The position numbers were made by a program, and so were the translations under genes. The notes below the pieces were generated by a model. It ran no database searches and had not been told where the DNA came from. It saw only the letters and a list, made by a program, of their open reading frames with translations. Shown here one piece after another: positions 43,803-52,123 of a stretch of 64,000 bases of DNA. Each line of letters starts with the position of its first letter. Position 1 is the stretch's first letter. Source of the DNA: SKVR01 sp046291875 (GTDB lineage Bacteria > Bacteroidota > Bacteroidia > Bacteroidales > UBA7960); assembly GCA_046291875.1 (NCBI GenBank), contig JBKBSF010000009.1, forward strand, positions 1-64,000. The letters run 5' to 3'.

Positions 43803-45062
43803 ATGATATTATTAGAAGCCGGTAATCTAACGGTCATTACCCTGAGTGTGGTAATGTTTCTTGTGGTGATCCTTATGCTGGTAGGGGTATTGCTGTATGC
43901 ACGCCATAAGCTGGTGCCCAGTGGCCCGGTAAAGGTTACCATTAACGACGACAAGGAACTTACTGCCAATGCCGGAGGTACACTGCTTACAACACTGGCA
44001 GAGAATGGGATTTACCTGCCCAGTGCCTGCGGGGGCGGTGGTACCTGCGCGGTTTGTAAATGCCAGGTGCTGGATGGGGCAGGAGATATTCTGCCTACCG
44101 AAGTGGGCTATTTTACCCGCAAAGAGATCCAGGATAAATGGAGACTCTCCTGCCAGGTGAAGGTAAAACAGGACCTGAAAATCCAGATCCCTGCCGAGAT
44201 TTTTGGAATTAAGAAATGGGAGTGCGAGGTAATCTCCAACGACAATGTGGCCACATTCATTAAAGAATTCGTGGTGAAATTGCCCGAAGGTGAGGAACTC
44301 GACTTTCAATCAGGAGGATATATACAGATTGATGTGCCCGCCTGCGAAGTTGATTTCAGTGATATTAAAGTACAGGATAAATTCCGGGATGATTGGGATA
44401 AACTCAAAATGTGGGATTTGAAAATGCGCAATCCTGAGCCCATCTTCCGCGCTTACTCCATGGCCAATCACCCTGCAGAAGGGAATATCATTAAACTGAA
44501 TATTCGTATTGCAACTCCACCCTGGGATAACGAGAAGAATCAGTTTATGAAGGTAAACCCCGGTATCTGTTCTTCTTATGTTTTCGCCCGCAAGCCTGGC
44601 GATAAAGTGACCATTTCGGGGCCCTATGGCGAGTTCCATATAAAGGAAACCAACAAAGAAATGGTATACATCGGTGGCGGTGCCGGCATGGCACCATTGC
44701 GCTCACACATCTTTCACCTGTTTCATACCCTGAAAACCGACAGAAGGGTTTCCTACTGGTATGGTGCCAGATCAAAGAGAGAAGTGTTTTACGAAGATGA
44801 ATTCCGTAAGATAGAGGAAGAGTTTCCCAATTTTAAATTCAATATTGCACTTTCGGAGCCACTGCCCGAGGATAACTGGAACGGATACACCGGGTTTATT
44901 CACCAGGTTGTTCTGGACAACTATCTGAGCAAGCACGATGAGCCGGAAGAAGTAGAATACTACCTCTGCGGCCCGCCCATCATGAACGAATCGGTCATGA
45001 AAATGCTCGACAACCTGGGAGTTCCTGAAGAAAATATTGACTTAGACGATTTTGGTGGTTAA
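43803..45062 (+). CDS. nqrF: Na+-translocating NADH:quinone reductase subunit F
   Basis: A 419-residue NADH-oxidising subunit: one N-terminal helix (residues 8-28), a 2Fe-2S ferredoxin domain (CGGGGTCAVCKCQVL near 77-91 and a fourth Cys in RLSCQV near 118), a FAD domain (RAYSMANHP near 217) and an NAD domain (GGGAGMAPLRS near 290; YLCGPPIMNES near 393). Electrons enter here from NADH. The last gene of the operon; a strong hairpin follows 7 bases after the stop. Confidence 0.97.
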   Translation: MILLEAGNLTVITLSVVMFLVVILMLVGVLLYARHKLVPSGPVKVTINDDKELTANAGGTLLTTLAENGIYLPSACGGGGTCAVCKCQVLDGAGDILPTEVGYFTRKEIQDKWRLSCQVKVKQDLKIQIPAEIFGIKKWECEVISNDNVATFIKEFVVKLPEGEELDFQSGGYIQIDVPACEVDFSDIKVQDKFRDDWDKLKMWDLKMRNPEPIFRAYSMANHPAEGNIIKLNIRIATPPWDNEKNQFMKVNPGICSSYVFARKPGDKVTISGPYGEFHIKETNKEMVYIGGGAGMAPLRSHIFHLFHTLKTDRRVSYWYGARSKREVFYEDEFRKIEEEFPNFKFNIALSEPLPEDNWNGYTGFIHQVVLDNYLSKHDEPEEVEYYLCGPPIMNESVMKMLDNLGVPEENIDLDDFGG

Positions 45063-45069
45063 CTTTGCA

Positions 45070-45098
45070 GCCCTGAATACAAAAATTCAGGGCTTTTT
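45070..45098 (+). terminator. terminator of the nqr operon
   Basis: GCCCTGAAT (45070-45078) pairs perfectly with ATTCAGGGC (45085-45093) across a six-base loop, followed by TTTTT. A textbook intrinsic terminator. Confidence 0.9.
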
Positions 45099-45113
45099 CT
45101 TTACTTGCTTTGT

Positions 45114-46013
45114 ATGGATACAAACCCCAATGAGCAGGCACGCCGGATAATCTGGATCGGTTTCTTTGCCAATATTTTACTTACAGTACTGAAGCTGGTT
45201 GCAGGGATCCTGGCACGCAGTTCGGCCATGATAGCGGATGCGGTACATTCGGTAAGTGATTTTGCAACCGATCTTGTAGTAGTAAGCAGCCTGAGCGTAG
45301 CCGCCCGACCCAAAGATCATAACCATAAATACGGACACGGTAAAGTGGAAACTCTCGCTACTGCGTTTGTGGGTGGAGTTTTGATATTGGTCGGACTTGG
45401 ACTTTTCTACAGTGGTGTTATGAAGATCTGGGCATCAGCGCAGGGCGAGATCATTCCACAGCCAGGTATGGCAGCACTTTACGCAGCCATCGGATCCATC
45501 ATTGTCAAAGAAATATTGTTCAGGTATACTTTTAAGGTGGGTTGTGCCACCAACAGCCAGGCTGTAATTGCCAATGCATGGCACCACCGAAGCGATGCAT
45601 ATTCCTCCTCTGGCACCATGCTGGGTATCAGTGGAGCTATTTTCCTGGGAGAACAATGGGTAATACTGGATCCGTTGGCTGCAGTGATTGTTTCTTTCTT
45701 TATTTTTCGTGTGGCCATACGTATTACCCGCGATACCCTTATGGAACTTATCGAAACCTCATTGCCCAGAGAGCATGAACAGGAAATACTTCAAATCGCA
45801 TCAGGGGTGGAAGGGGTGCATGACCCCCACGAACTCAAAACACGTAAAATTGGAAATCATATCGCTATTGATATCCATATAAAAGTGCATAACCACCTGA
45901 ATATTGAGCAGGCGCACAAAATATCAACCGATTTAGAGAAAACCCTGCGCAATGCCTACGGCAAGGAAACCCATATTTCCATTCATACAGAACCCCTTAA
46001 ACCCTATAAATAG
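45114..46013 (+). CDS. cation diffusion facilitator (Zn2+/Fe2+ efflux)
   Basis: A 299-residue CDF-family transporter of the FieF/YiiP type with six helices. The metal sites DAVHSVSDFATD near 43 (helix 2) and AWHHRSDAYSS near 155 (helix 5) are intact; the C-terminal cytoplasmic domain has HDPHELKTRKIGNHIAIDIHIKVH (quoted in part: HDPHELKTRK) near 238. It exports divalent metal by proton antiport. Start at ATG 45114; the frame opens with a TTG three codons earlier that lies too near the nqr terminator. ApbE follows after seven bases. Confidence 0.93.
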   Translation: MDTNPNEQARRIIWIGFFANILLTVLKLVAGILARSSAMIADAVHSVSDFATDLVVVSSLSVAARPKDHNHKYGHGKVETLATAFVGGVLILVGLGLFYSGVMKIWASAQGEIIPQPGMAALYAAIGSIIVKEILFRYTFKVGCATNSQAVIANAWHHRSDAYSSSGTMLGISGAIFLGEQWVILDPLAAVIVSFFIFRVAIRITRDTLMELIETSLPREHEQEILQIASGVEGVHDPHELKTRKIGNHIAIDIHIKVHNHLNIEQAHKISTDLEKTLRNAYGKETHISIHTEPLKPYK

Positions 46014-46020
46014 AAAGGTG

Positions 46021-47043
46021 ATGCTACAAAAGAAAACTCCCTGGCTCATAGTATTCATACTGCTTGTTGCATGTGGCGGATCAGAGCGCGATCTTCGGTT
46101 TATCAATCTCCGTGGACAGGTATTCGGTACCTTTTACTCTGTTTCTTACTATTGCCCTGATGGTAAGAACTACAAACAGGAAATCGACAGTATATTCAAC
46201 GTTATCAATCAATCCATGTCTTACTATATCCCCACTTCGGTTATCTCGCGCGTAAACCGCAATGAGACCGATACGGTGGATGAACACTTTGCCATTGTAC
46301 TGCGGCGTAGCCTTGAAATAGCAGCCCAGACCGAAGGTGCTTTTGATCCCACCATAGGCCCGTTGGTCAATGCCTGGGGCTTTGGATTTGAGCGAAGAAA
46401 AGATATGACCTCTGCCCTTATTGACAGTCTGAAGCGTAAGGTTGGCTACGAAAGAGTACAACTTGTGGGCCAACGGGTCATCAAAGAAATCCCTGAAATC
46501 CAGTTCGATTTTAATGCCATTGCCAAAGGTTATGCATCGGATGTGGTGGGAGATTTCCTTGCAAGCAAAGGTGTAGAAACTTATATGGTTGAGATTGGGG
46601 GAGACCTGGTTGCACGAGGGCTGAAACCTGACGGATCGGCATGGCGTATCGGTCTGGAGCGCCCTGCCGAAAATGAAGCAGCGCCTCAGCATTGGGACTA
46701 CCTGGTGGAAATGCACAACCGTGCCGTTGCAACCTCAGGAAGCACACGCAAATACTATGAGGAGGGAGGACAACGATTTTCTCATACCATTGATCCGAAA
46801 ACCGGTAAACCAGTGATGCACAACCTGCTCAGCGTGTCTGTTTTTGCCGATGATTGTATGACTGCCGATGCCTTTGCCACGGCATTCATGGTAATGGGAA
46901 TGGAGAAGGCGAAATCTTTTCTGGAACAACAACCCAGCCTTGATGCCTTCTTTATTTTCGATGAAGGAAATCAGAAGTTTGGTACATGGAAAAGTAAAGG
47001 GATTGCAGTTGTCCCAAGAGAAGAAATAGAGAGAAACCGCTAA
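46021..47043 (+). CDS. apbE: FAD:protein FMN transferase (ApbE)
   Basis: A 340-residue lipoprotein. The start at ATG 46021 gives a lipoprotein signal (VFILLVACGG, lipidated Cys near 18); the open frame extends 23 codons into the CDF gene. AIAKGYASDVVGDFL near 160, EIGGDLVARG near 183, THTIDPKTGKPVMHNL-like SHTIDPKTGKP near 252 and DDCMTADAFATAFMVMG near 275 are family hallmarks. It attaches FMN covalently to threonines of NqrB and NqrC in the periplasm, and lies just downstream of their operon. Confidence 0.95.
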   Translation: MLQKKTPWLIVFILLVACGGSERDLRFINLRGQVFGTFYSVSYYCPDGKNYKQEIDSIFNVINQSMSYYIPTSVISRVNRNETDTVDEHFAIVLRRSLEIAAQTEGAFDPTIGPLVNAWGFGFERRKDMTSALIDSLKRKVGYERVQLVGQRVIKEIPEIQFDFNAIAKGYASDVVGDFLASKGVETYMVEIGGDLVARGLKPDGSAWRIGLERPAENEAAPQHWDYLVEMHNRAVATSGSTRKYYEEGGQRFSHTIDPKTGKPVMHNLLSVSVFADDCMTADAFATAFMVMGMEKAKSFLEQQPSLDAFFIFDEGNQKFGTWKSKGIAVVPREEIERNR

Positions 47044-47062
47044 GGTTCACTGTTTCAATGTC

Positions 47063-47299
47063 TCACTGTTTCAGCGGAGGAATATTAACTATCAGTTCAG
47101 TGGTTCTTTCTTCTTCGGAGTTTTTACACTCTTCGGGTTTTCCTGATGCACAGGCACAAGGAACGGGTTTACCTGTTTGTGGGTCGAACGTGCTGCCACA
47201 GGATTTGGTAAAGGTGCCTCCGGGGAGTACAAACATTTTTATGGCAATGCCGCCAATGGCAAGAGCTAAAAGTACGGCAGCGAGAAGAAAAACTTGCAT
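47063..47299 (-). CDS. small membrane-anchored cysteine-rich protein
   Basis: A 78-residue protein with one N-terminal helix (residues 2-25, VFLLAAVLLALAIGGIAIKMF) and a short tail with four cysteines (CGSTF, CACASGKPEEC). It is convergent with apbE, 19 bases from its stop. I recall similar small proteins beside apbE/nqr in other Bacteroidota. The cysteines could bind a metal or form disulphides. Function unknown. Confidence 0.7.
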   Translation of the reverse strand: MQVFLLAAVLLALAIGGIAIKMFVLPGGTFTKSCGSTFDPQTGKPVPCACASGKPEECKNSEEERTTELIVNIPPLKQ

Positions 47300-47482
47300 T
47301 GATCAGGGGTGTGGGTTAGAAGGTTCAAAAAACATTAATTCTTTCATGGCTTGAGCAAGGGTAACGAAAAAACCTTACCGTTGCTCAATTGCATCATTAA
47401 CACTACAACAAAGATAATAAGGTTTTGTTGCAGGTAAAAATCAGATAGGGGGGAACACTCCTGATCCGGATTGCCTCCCTGT

Positions 47483-47881
47483 CTATTTCTTTAGGTATGG
47501 GGTATATTTTTTGTCGGTAACCTGAATGTGGTTAAACAACCACTCCTTTAAAAATTTGAAGGTTTCAACGGATACTTTCCTGTCGCCACTTTCAAAATCT
47601 TTTATAAGCAAGTCAAGCTGCCCGATCAGGTCGGTATGTTGTTTTTTGTGCTCAGCATAACCAGGAAAGTTGGCTTTTATCATTTGTTCTTCTTCTGCAC
47701 TGAAATGATACTGTGTGTATTCTTTCAGTTCAAAAAGGATTTTACTAAGTACTTCTTTGCCTTTGCCCTGCAACATGGCCGAATGCAAATCATTGATGAA
47801 CTCAAGAAGCATTTGATGGTGTTTGTCAAACTCTTCAATCTGAACACTGTAAAGGGCTTTATTCCATTCAATTAAACTCAT
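47483..47881 (-). CDS. bacteriohemerythrin
   Basis: A 132-residue four-helix di-iron protein. The start at MSLIEWN was preferred over an 18-codon extension because hemerythrins begin with this W-containing strand. Iron ligands: His in DKHHQMLLEFIND near 20-24, HFSAEEEQM (His, Glu) near 60, EHKKQHTDLI (His, His) near 77 and WLFNHIQVTDKKY (His, Asp) near 115. It binds O2 reversibly or senses it; in bacteria it supplies or scavenges oxygen. Monocistronic. Confidence 0.94.
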   Translation of the reverse strand: MSLIEWNKALYSVQIEEFDKHHQMLLEFINDLHSAMLQGKGKEVLSKILFELKEYTQYHFSAEEEQMIKANFPGYAEHKKQHTDLIGQLDLLIKDFESGDRKVSVETFKFLKEWLFNHIQVTDKKYTPYLKK

Positions 47882-47964
47882 GCAAATGGGTGTTTGGTTG
47901 GTATATGTTTGTTGGCTAAAGATAAAAAAATCCAACTAATTCTCCCATCAGTGCATCACGGAAT

Positions 47965-48726
47965 TTATTTTTTTTTCAGGTGGGAGAGCAGGATAGCTGA
48001 AGCAACTGAGGCATTGAGGGATTCCGGGAACTGGGTTTTTCCTTCAGGTCTGCTTATGGGTATGTGCAATTTATGGGTGACAAAAGGTAGCAGAGTTGGT
48101 GAAATACCACGTGCTTCGTTGCCGATCATCAATACTCCTTCTGAGGGCAAACGGGTGGAGTAAATGTTTTCTCCTTCCAGCAGAGCAGCCATTACTGGAT
48201 ATGGGTGGGGTAATGCTTTCAGCATGTTCTGGAGGTTTACATAGAGACAATCAACCCTGGCAAAGGAACCCATGGTAGCCTGGATTACTTTGGGATTGTA
48301 AAGCTCAGCGGTATCTTCACTGCAGAAAATGTGTCTTATGCCAAACCAGTCCGCCGTTCGTATTATAGTACCCAGGTTGCCGGGGTCCTGTATCTGGTCG
48401 AGCAGCAGGCAAAAATTGCCTTTGAGAAGTTTAGTGTCTGCTTCCTGGCTTCTTTGCCTTACCACTGCCAATGCCTGGTTGGGTGTTTGCAAATTGGAGA
48501 TCCGTGCCAGTTCTTTTTCTGAAACTGCGAATGTTTGATGGCTTCCCCTGGCAGGGTTTGATTGCAACCATCCGTCAAGGGCAAAAAGCATTTCTGTATG
48601 CCAGTGCGGATGACTCAACAATTCTTTCACCATTTTATCGCCTTCAACCACAAATAAACCCAACTCTTTCCTGAATTTTTTCTGGCTGAGCGATTTTACG
48701 AATTTTATTTGTGCAGAAGTGATCAC
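47965..48726 (-). CDS. SpoU/TrmH-family RNA 2'-O-methyltransferase
   Basis: A 253-residue SPOUT methyltransferase. Start taken at GTG 48726 (reading ITSAQIKFVKSLSQKKFR): the upstream ATG at 48771 lies inside the terminator hairpin of the ribosomal operon. An N-terminal substrate-binding domain (about 1-95) precedes the knotted catalytic domain with LLLDQIQDPGNLGTIIRTADWFG (split: LDQIQDPGNLGTIIRTADW), LMIGNEARGI near 200 and IPISRPEGKTQFPESLNASVA (split: PISRPEGKTQFPESLNAS). It methylates a ribose in rRNA or tRNA; which one is not readable. Confidence 0.9.
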   Translation of the reverse strand: MITSAQIKFVKSLSQKKFRKELGLFVVEGDKMVKELLSHPHWHTEMLFALDGWLQSNPARGSHQTFAVSEKELARISNLQTPNQALAVVRQRSQEADTKLLKGNFCLLLDQIQDPGNLGTIIRTADWFGIRHIFCSEDTAELYNPKVIQATMGSFARVDCLYVNLQNMLKALPHPYPVMAALLEGENIYSTRLPSEGVLMIGNEARGISPTLLPFVTHKLHIPISRPEGKTQFPESLNASVASAILLSHLKKK

Positions 48727-48754
48727 GATCAGAAATTTGTTTGCGAATGTATAG

Positions 48755-48786
48755 AAAAAAACCCGCCCCATTGCCGGGGCAGGTTT
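48755..48786 (-). terminator. terminator of the rpsF-rpsR-rplI operon
   Basis: Minus strand: ACCTGCCCC and GGGGCGGGT flank a short loop with one G-U pair, followed by seven T. It lies 22 bases past the rplI stop. Confidence 0.88.
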
Positions 48787-48807
48787 ATATATGACTTCCA
48801 GAAGGGT

Positions 48808-49257
48808 TTATTCTGCAATTACTTCAAATTTGATATCGAAGCGAACCTCTTTGTGCAGGTTAACTTTTGCTTTGTAAACTCCTACTTCTTTTACTGAGTC
48901 TCCATCAACCAAAATCTTTTTGCGGTCAATGTCAATGTCATATTGAGCTTTGATAGCTTCGGCGATCTGCAAAGCGTTTACAGAACCAAAGATCTTTCCT
49001 GAAGTACCAGCCTTAGCACCGATCTTCACGTGGATATCGGTCATTTTTTCAGCCAGTTTCTCAGCTTCTTTCTTAACCTTCTCCTCTTTGAAAGCCCTTT
49101 GCTTAAGGGTTTCGGCGAGCTTTTTCTTCTCGGAGCTCAATGCCATGATGGCCATTCCCTGTGGAATGAGGTAGTTACGGGCGTAGCCGGGTTTTACGGT
49201 TACGATATCATCTTTGAACCCTAAGTTGGGAACGTCTTGAATCAAAATAATTTCCAT
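48808..49257 (-). CDS. rplI: 50S ribosomal protein L9
   Basis: A 149-residue ribosomal protein of normal length: N-terminal domain MEIILIQDVPNLG to LIPQGMAIM, a long connecting helix (KKKLAETLKQRAFKEEKVKKE, quoted in part: KKLAETLKQRAF) and the C-terminal domain with GSVNALQIAEAI. L9 binds 23S rRNA near L1 and helps maintain frame. Last gene of rpsF-rpsR-rplI; gap to rpsR 13 bases. Confidence 0.97.
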   Translation of the reverse strand: MEIILIQDVPNLGFKDDIVTVKPGYARNYLIPQGMAIMALSSEKKKLAETLKQRAFKEEKVKKEAEKLAEKMTDIHVKIGAKAGTSGKIFGSVNALQIAEAIKAQYDIDIDRKKILVDGDSVKEVGVYKAKVNLHKEVRFDIKFEVIAE

Positions 49258-49270
49258 GAATATTTCCTCC

Positions 49271-49543
49271 CTATTTTAAAAGATCAGCTACATAAGGCAT
49301 CAGGGCAAGGTGTCTTGCTCTTTTGATTGCTCTTGATACTTTTCTCTGGTACTTCAATGAGGTACCTGTAAGACGGCGGGGAAGAATTTTACCCTGCTCG
49401 TTCACAAACTTGAGCAAAAAGTTCGCGTCTTTGTAGTCAATATATTTAATGCCAGCTTTTTTGAAGCGGCAGTATTTTTTCTTCTTGATATCTACTGCTA
49501 TGGGAGCCAGATATCTGATTTCAGAATTTTGTTGATTTGCCAT
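49271..49543 (-). CDS. rpsR: 30S ribosomal protein S18
   Basis: A 90-residue basic protein. KKYCRFKKAGIKYIDYKD near residue 22 and ILPRRLTGTSLKYQRKVSRA near 53 are the S18 signature. Together with S6 it binds the central domain of 16S rRNA as a pair; the gene order rpsF-rpsR-rplI is widely conserved. Cys24 is retained. Confidence 0.97.
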   Translation of the reverse strand: MANQQNSEIRYLAPIAVDIKKKKYCRFKKAGIKYIDYKDANFLLKFVNEQGKILPRRLTGTSLKYQRKVSRAIKRARHLALMPYVADLLK

Positions 49544-49568
49544 TTCTTAAATCTTTTCAGGTTTTTGA

Positions 49569-49925
49569 TTACTTGCTTTCTTCTGCTTTGGGCATCTCTT
49601 TGTCCTTACGTCTTTTCTCATTGTATGCTACAGCAAACTTGTCAAGAGAAACAGTCAGGAAGCGAATAATGCGCTCGTCCCTTTTCATTTCAAGCTCCAT
49701 CTCCGCAATCAGAGAAGGCTCAGCCTTGAATTCAATCAGGTGATAAAAACCTGTGGATTTTTTCTGGATCGGGTAGGCCATCTTGCGCAATCCCCAGTGA
49801 TCCTCATAAACAATCTCGGCTCCTTTGTCTTTCAGATACGTCTGAAACTTACTTACCGCTTCCTTCATCTGTTCATCAGATAAAACGGGAGTCATAATGA
49901 AAACGGTTTCGTATTGTCTTACCAT
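49569..49925 (-). CDS. rpsF: 30S ribosomal protein S6
   Basis: A 118-residue S6 with YETVFIMTPVLSDEQ at the N-terminus, WGLRKMAYPIQKKSTGFYH near 45 and a Lys/Glu-rich tail. It forms a heterodimer with S18 on the small subunit. First gene of the operon. A minus-strand -7 box TAATTTTG (50006-49999) is 74 bases upstream. Confidence 0.97.
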   Translation of the reverse strand: MVRQYETVFIMTPVLSDEQMKEAVSKFQTYLKDKGAEIVYEDHWGLRKMAYPIQKKSTGFYHLIEFKAEPSLIAEMELEMKRDERIIRFLTVSLDKFAVAYNEKRRKDKEMPKAEESK

Positions 49926-49998
49926 TTTGACTTGGGTTTAATAATTAAATAATAAGTTGAATGATTTTAATCAAAATTCCGCCATAAAAAACGGAGTG

Positions 49999-50006
49999 CA
50001 AAATTA
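49999..50006 (-). promoter_or_regulatory. -7 box of the rpsF operon
   Basis: On the minus strand 50006-49999 reads TAATTTTG, a full TAnnTTTG match. No exact -33 partner was seen. Confidence 0.5.
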
Positions 50007-50232
50007 ATGAAAAAATCTGATTGAGTATGCCTATAGATCGGTTTTTTTCTCATTTCCTGCATATTGCTTCTGTTTGCTTGTTTTCCCTTCTTTGCGATCG
50101 CGGGCTCTGCTTTAAGCCAAACCCGGCAAAACAATACCTTTCGTAAGACTGCGGAAGGCCTTATGTTTCTCCCTAATAAAAAAAGCTCATGTATTTTATG
50201 CTTCCTGGCAGTGTACGTAAACCTCAGCTTAG

Positions 50233-50240
50233 TACCTTTG
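50233..50240 (+). promoter_or_regulatory. -7 box of the EamA transporter gene
   Basis: TACCTTTG, a full TAnnTTTG match 18 bases before the ATG at 50259. It supports that start over a Met 65 codons upstream in the same frame. The 333-base gap 49926-50258 otherwise holds only the rpsF promoter. Confidence 0.55.
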
Positions 50241-50258
50241 TGCTCCCAATTTTTGGTT

Positions 50259-51194
50259 ATGCAGGAAGAAAACAAACCCGTTTTGCTCGATTGGCTGGTG
50301 CTTATGGCCCTCATGCTGGTATGGGGCAGTTCCTTTATTCTTATCAAGAGAGGCCTGGAGGGTTTCAGCAATGTGCAGGTAGGAGCCCTCAGGGTTTCTG
50401 TTTCCTTTTTGGCCTTATTGCCTTTTGCCCTGCGCCACCTGGGCAAACTTAGCTGGAGAAATTTCTACCTTTTTTTACTGGCAGGCCTTACCGGAAATGC
50501 ATTGCCCGCATTTTTATTTGCCAAAGCCCAAACCCAGCTCGATAGCCTTATGGCCGGTATACTCAACTCCCTTACACCCCTGTTTACTCTTCTGCTTGGT
50601 GTTTGGTTTTTTTCGCGCCGCACTTTTTTTCTGAATTTCCTGGGTGTAGTAATGGGTTTTCTGGGTGCAGCAGGTTTGTTGTATGCTGCTGGGGGTGGCA
50701 GTCTTACCCTAAACCTGATTCCGGCCCTGTATGTGATCCTGGCAACGGTGTGTTATGCACTTAATATGAACCTGATCAAGAATTTCTTGTCGGAATACCA
50801 TCCGGTTGCCATTGCTTCCCTGGCTTTTGTTTTCATCGGAATTCCAGCTTTACTGTTCTTAACTCTGCAAACCGATTTTCTCTGGCGCATGCAAAATGTA
50901 GAGGGAAGCTGGGTGGCCCTGGGCTATATTACGCTCTTATCTGTCTTTGGCACGGCATTGGCCATCATGGCTCATTTCTGGCTGATAAAGCGAACCTCAG
51001 CATTGTTTGCTTCCAGTGTTACTTACCTGATGCCTATTGTTTCCATCTTGTGGGGTGTATTGGATGGAGAGCCCTTCTTGCTATCCTACCTGATCTGGAT
51101 CGGTGTTATTCTGGTTGGGGTATATGTTGCCAACCGGCCCTCGTCAGGATTGAGACTGTGGTTTCGCAAGATGTTAAACAGGATCGGCTATTGA
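50259..51194 (+). CDS. EamA-family (DMT superfamily) transporter
   Basis: A 311-residue inner-membrane protein with ten predicted helices in two EamA repeats of five (about 10-140 and 150-295). LMLVWGSSFILIKRGL near 18 is the usual first-repeat motif, and AFLFAKAQTQLDSLMAGILNSL-like FAKAQTQLDSLMAGIL near 90. These carry amino acids, nucleotides or other small metabolites; the substrate is unknown. The start at 50259 follows the -7 box at 50233. Confidence 0.9.
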   Translation: MQEENKPVLLDWLVLMALMLVWGSSFILIKRGLEGFSNVQVGALRVSVSFLALLPFALRHLGKLSWRNFYLFLLAGLTGNALPAFLFAKAQTQLDSLMAGILNSLTPLFTLLLGVWFFSRRTFFLNFLGVVMGFLGAAGLLYAAGGGSLTLNLIPALYVILATVCYALNMNLIKNFLSEYHPVAIASLAFVFIGIPALLFLTLQTDFLWRMQNVEGSWVALGYITLLSVFGTALAIMAHFWLIKRTSALFASSVTYLMPIVSILWGVLDGEPFLLSYLIWIGVILVGVYVANRPSSGLRLWFRKMLNRIGY

Positions 51195-51248
51195 GCTGAG
51201 AGTCTTGTTTGGGGCGACGAAAAAAAGGTCAATTATTTGACTGAGATG

Positions 51249-51278
51249 TTGAAAGATTAATATTTCTTGTTATCTTTG
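51249..51278 (+). promoter_or_regulatory. Bacteroidota-type promoter of rplU-rpmA
   Basis: TTG (51249-51251), exactly 19 bases, then TATCTTTG (51271-51278). The rplU start is 46 bases further. Confidence 0.75.
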
Positions 51279-51323
51279 CACCCCATTATCATAAAGTCAA
51301 TCATTTAAAAATAAGCTGTAAAC

Positions 51324-51635
51324 ATGTACGCAATTGTAGAAATAGCAGGACAGCAATACAAGATCAAGAAAGACCAGAAGATCTATGTACACCGTTTGGC
51401 CGCTGAAGAAGGAGCCGAAGTTGAATTCGAAAAGGTGCTTCTGAAGGCCGATGGCAACAAGATTGAAGTAGGCGCTCCTGTTGTAGACGGTGCCAAAGTA
51501 AAAGCCAAAGTGCTGGCACACGTAAAAGCTGATAAAGTATTGGTATTCAAAAAGAAAAGAAGAAAAGGATACCAGAAAATGAACGGCCACAGACAGCCCA
51601 TGACTCAAATCCAGATTGAAGAACTCATCGGATAA
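51324..51635 (+). CDS. rplU: 50S ribosomal protein L21
   Basis: A 103-residue protein of normal length: MYAIVEIAGQQYKIKKDQKI at the N-terminus and KKKRRKGYQKMNGHRQPMTQ near the C-terminus are the L21 signature. It binds 23S rRNA. Followed by rpmA at 35 bases, the conserved order. Confidence 0.97.
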   Translation: MYAIVEIAGQQYKIKKDQKIYVHRLAAEEGAEVEFEKVLLKADGNKIEVGAPVVDGAKVKAKVLAHVKADKVLVFKKKRRKGYQKMNGHRQPMTQIQIEELIG

Positions 51636-51670
51636 TCATTATTCTGCAAACCTGAAAAAATTAAAATATT

Positions 51671-51934
51671 ATGGCACATAAGAAAGGCGTCGGTAGTTCC
51701 AAGAACGGCAGAGAGTCGGAAAGTAAACGACTCGGCGTAAAGCTTTTTGGCGGTCAGGAAGCAAAAGCCGGCAACATCATCGTAAGACAAAGAGGTACCA
51801 AACACAATCCTGGTAAGAATGTAGGTATGGGCAAAGACCACACCTTGTTTGCACTGGTAGATGGTACTGTGGTTTTTAAGAAAAAAACCGAAGGCAAATC
51901 CTATGTTTCGGTTGAGCCCGTGGCTCAGGCGTAG
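51671..51934 (+). CDS. rpmA: 50S ribosomal protein L27
   Basis: An 87-residue protein. AHKKGVGSSKNGRESESKRL at the start, GGQEAKAGNIIVRQRGTKHN near 26 and GKDHTLFALVDGTVVFKKK near 54 define L27. The N-terminus reaches the peptidyl-transferase centre; there is no Firmicutes-type cleaved leader. A terminator follows 32 bases after the stop. Confidence 0.97.
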   Translation: MAHKKGVGSSKNGRESESKRLGVKLFGGQEAKAGNIIVRQRGTKHNPGKNVGMGKDHTLFALVDGTVVFKKKTEGKSYVSVEPVAQA

Positions 51935-51965
51935 GTTATTGCTGAATCTACTTGTAATGGTATTA

Positions 51966-51997
51966 AGCAAAAACCCGCCAACGGCGGGTTTTTTGCT
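51966..51997 (+). terminator. terminator of rplU-rpmA
   Basis: GCAAAAACCCGCC and GGCGGGTTTTTTGC pair almost perfectly across a three-base loop; the right arm contains the T-run. Confidence 0.88.
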
Positions 51998-52060
51998 TTA
52001 CAAACCCCGCAAATGTTTGCCCCGATACCTTTACAACCTGTCGCAAGGGCTTTTTTTTCC

Positions 52061-52068
52061 TAATTTTG
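52061..52068 (+). promoter_or_regulatory. -7 box of serS
   Basis: TAATTTTG, a full TAnnTTTG match, 55 bases before the serS ATG; a CTG 20 bases upstream is a weak -33. Confidence 0.5.
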
Positions 52069-52123
52069 CTTCTTGCTGAAAATTACCGGAACCATCCTCA
52101 ACATTTAACCCCTACGAACCCCT

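Noticed and set aside
48727..48771. Upstream ATG start for the SpoU methyltransferase
   Set aside because: It lies inside the rplI operon terminator hairpin and would add residues unlike the family; the GTG at 48726 begins the conserved part.
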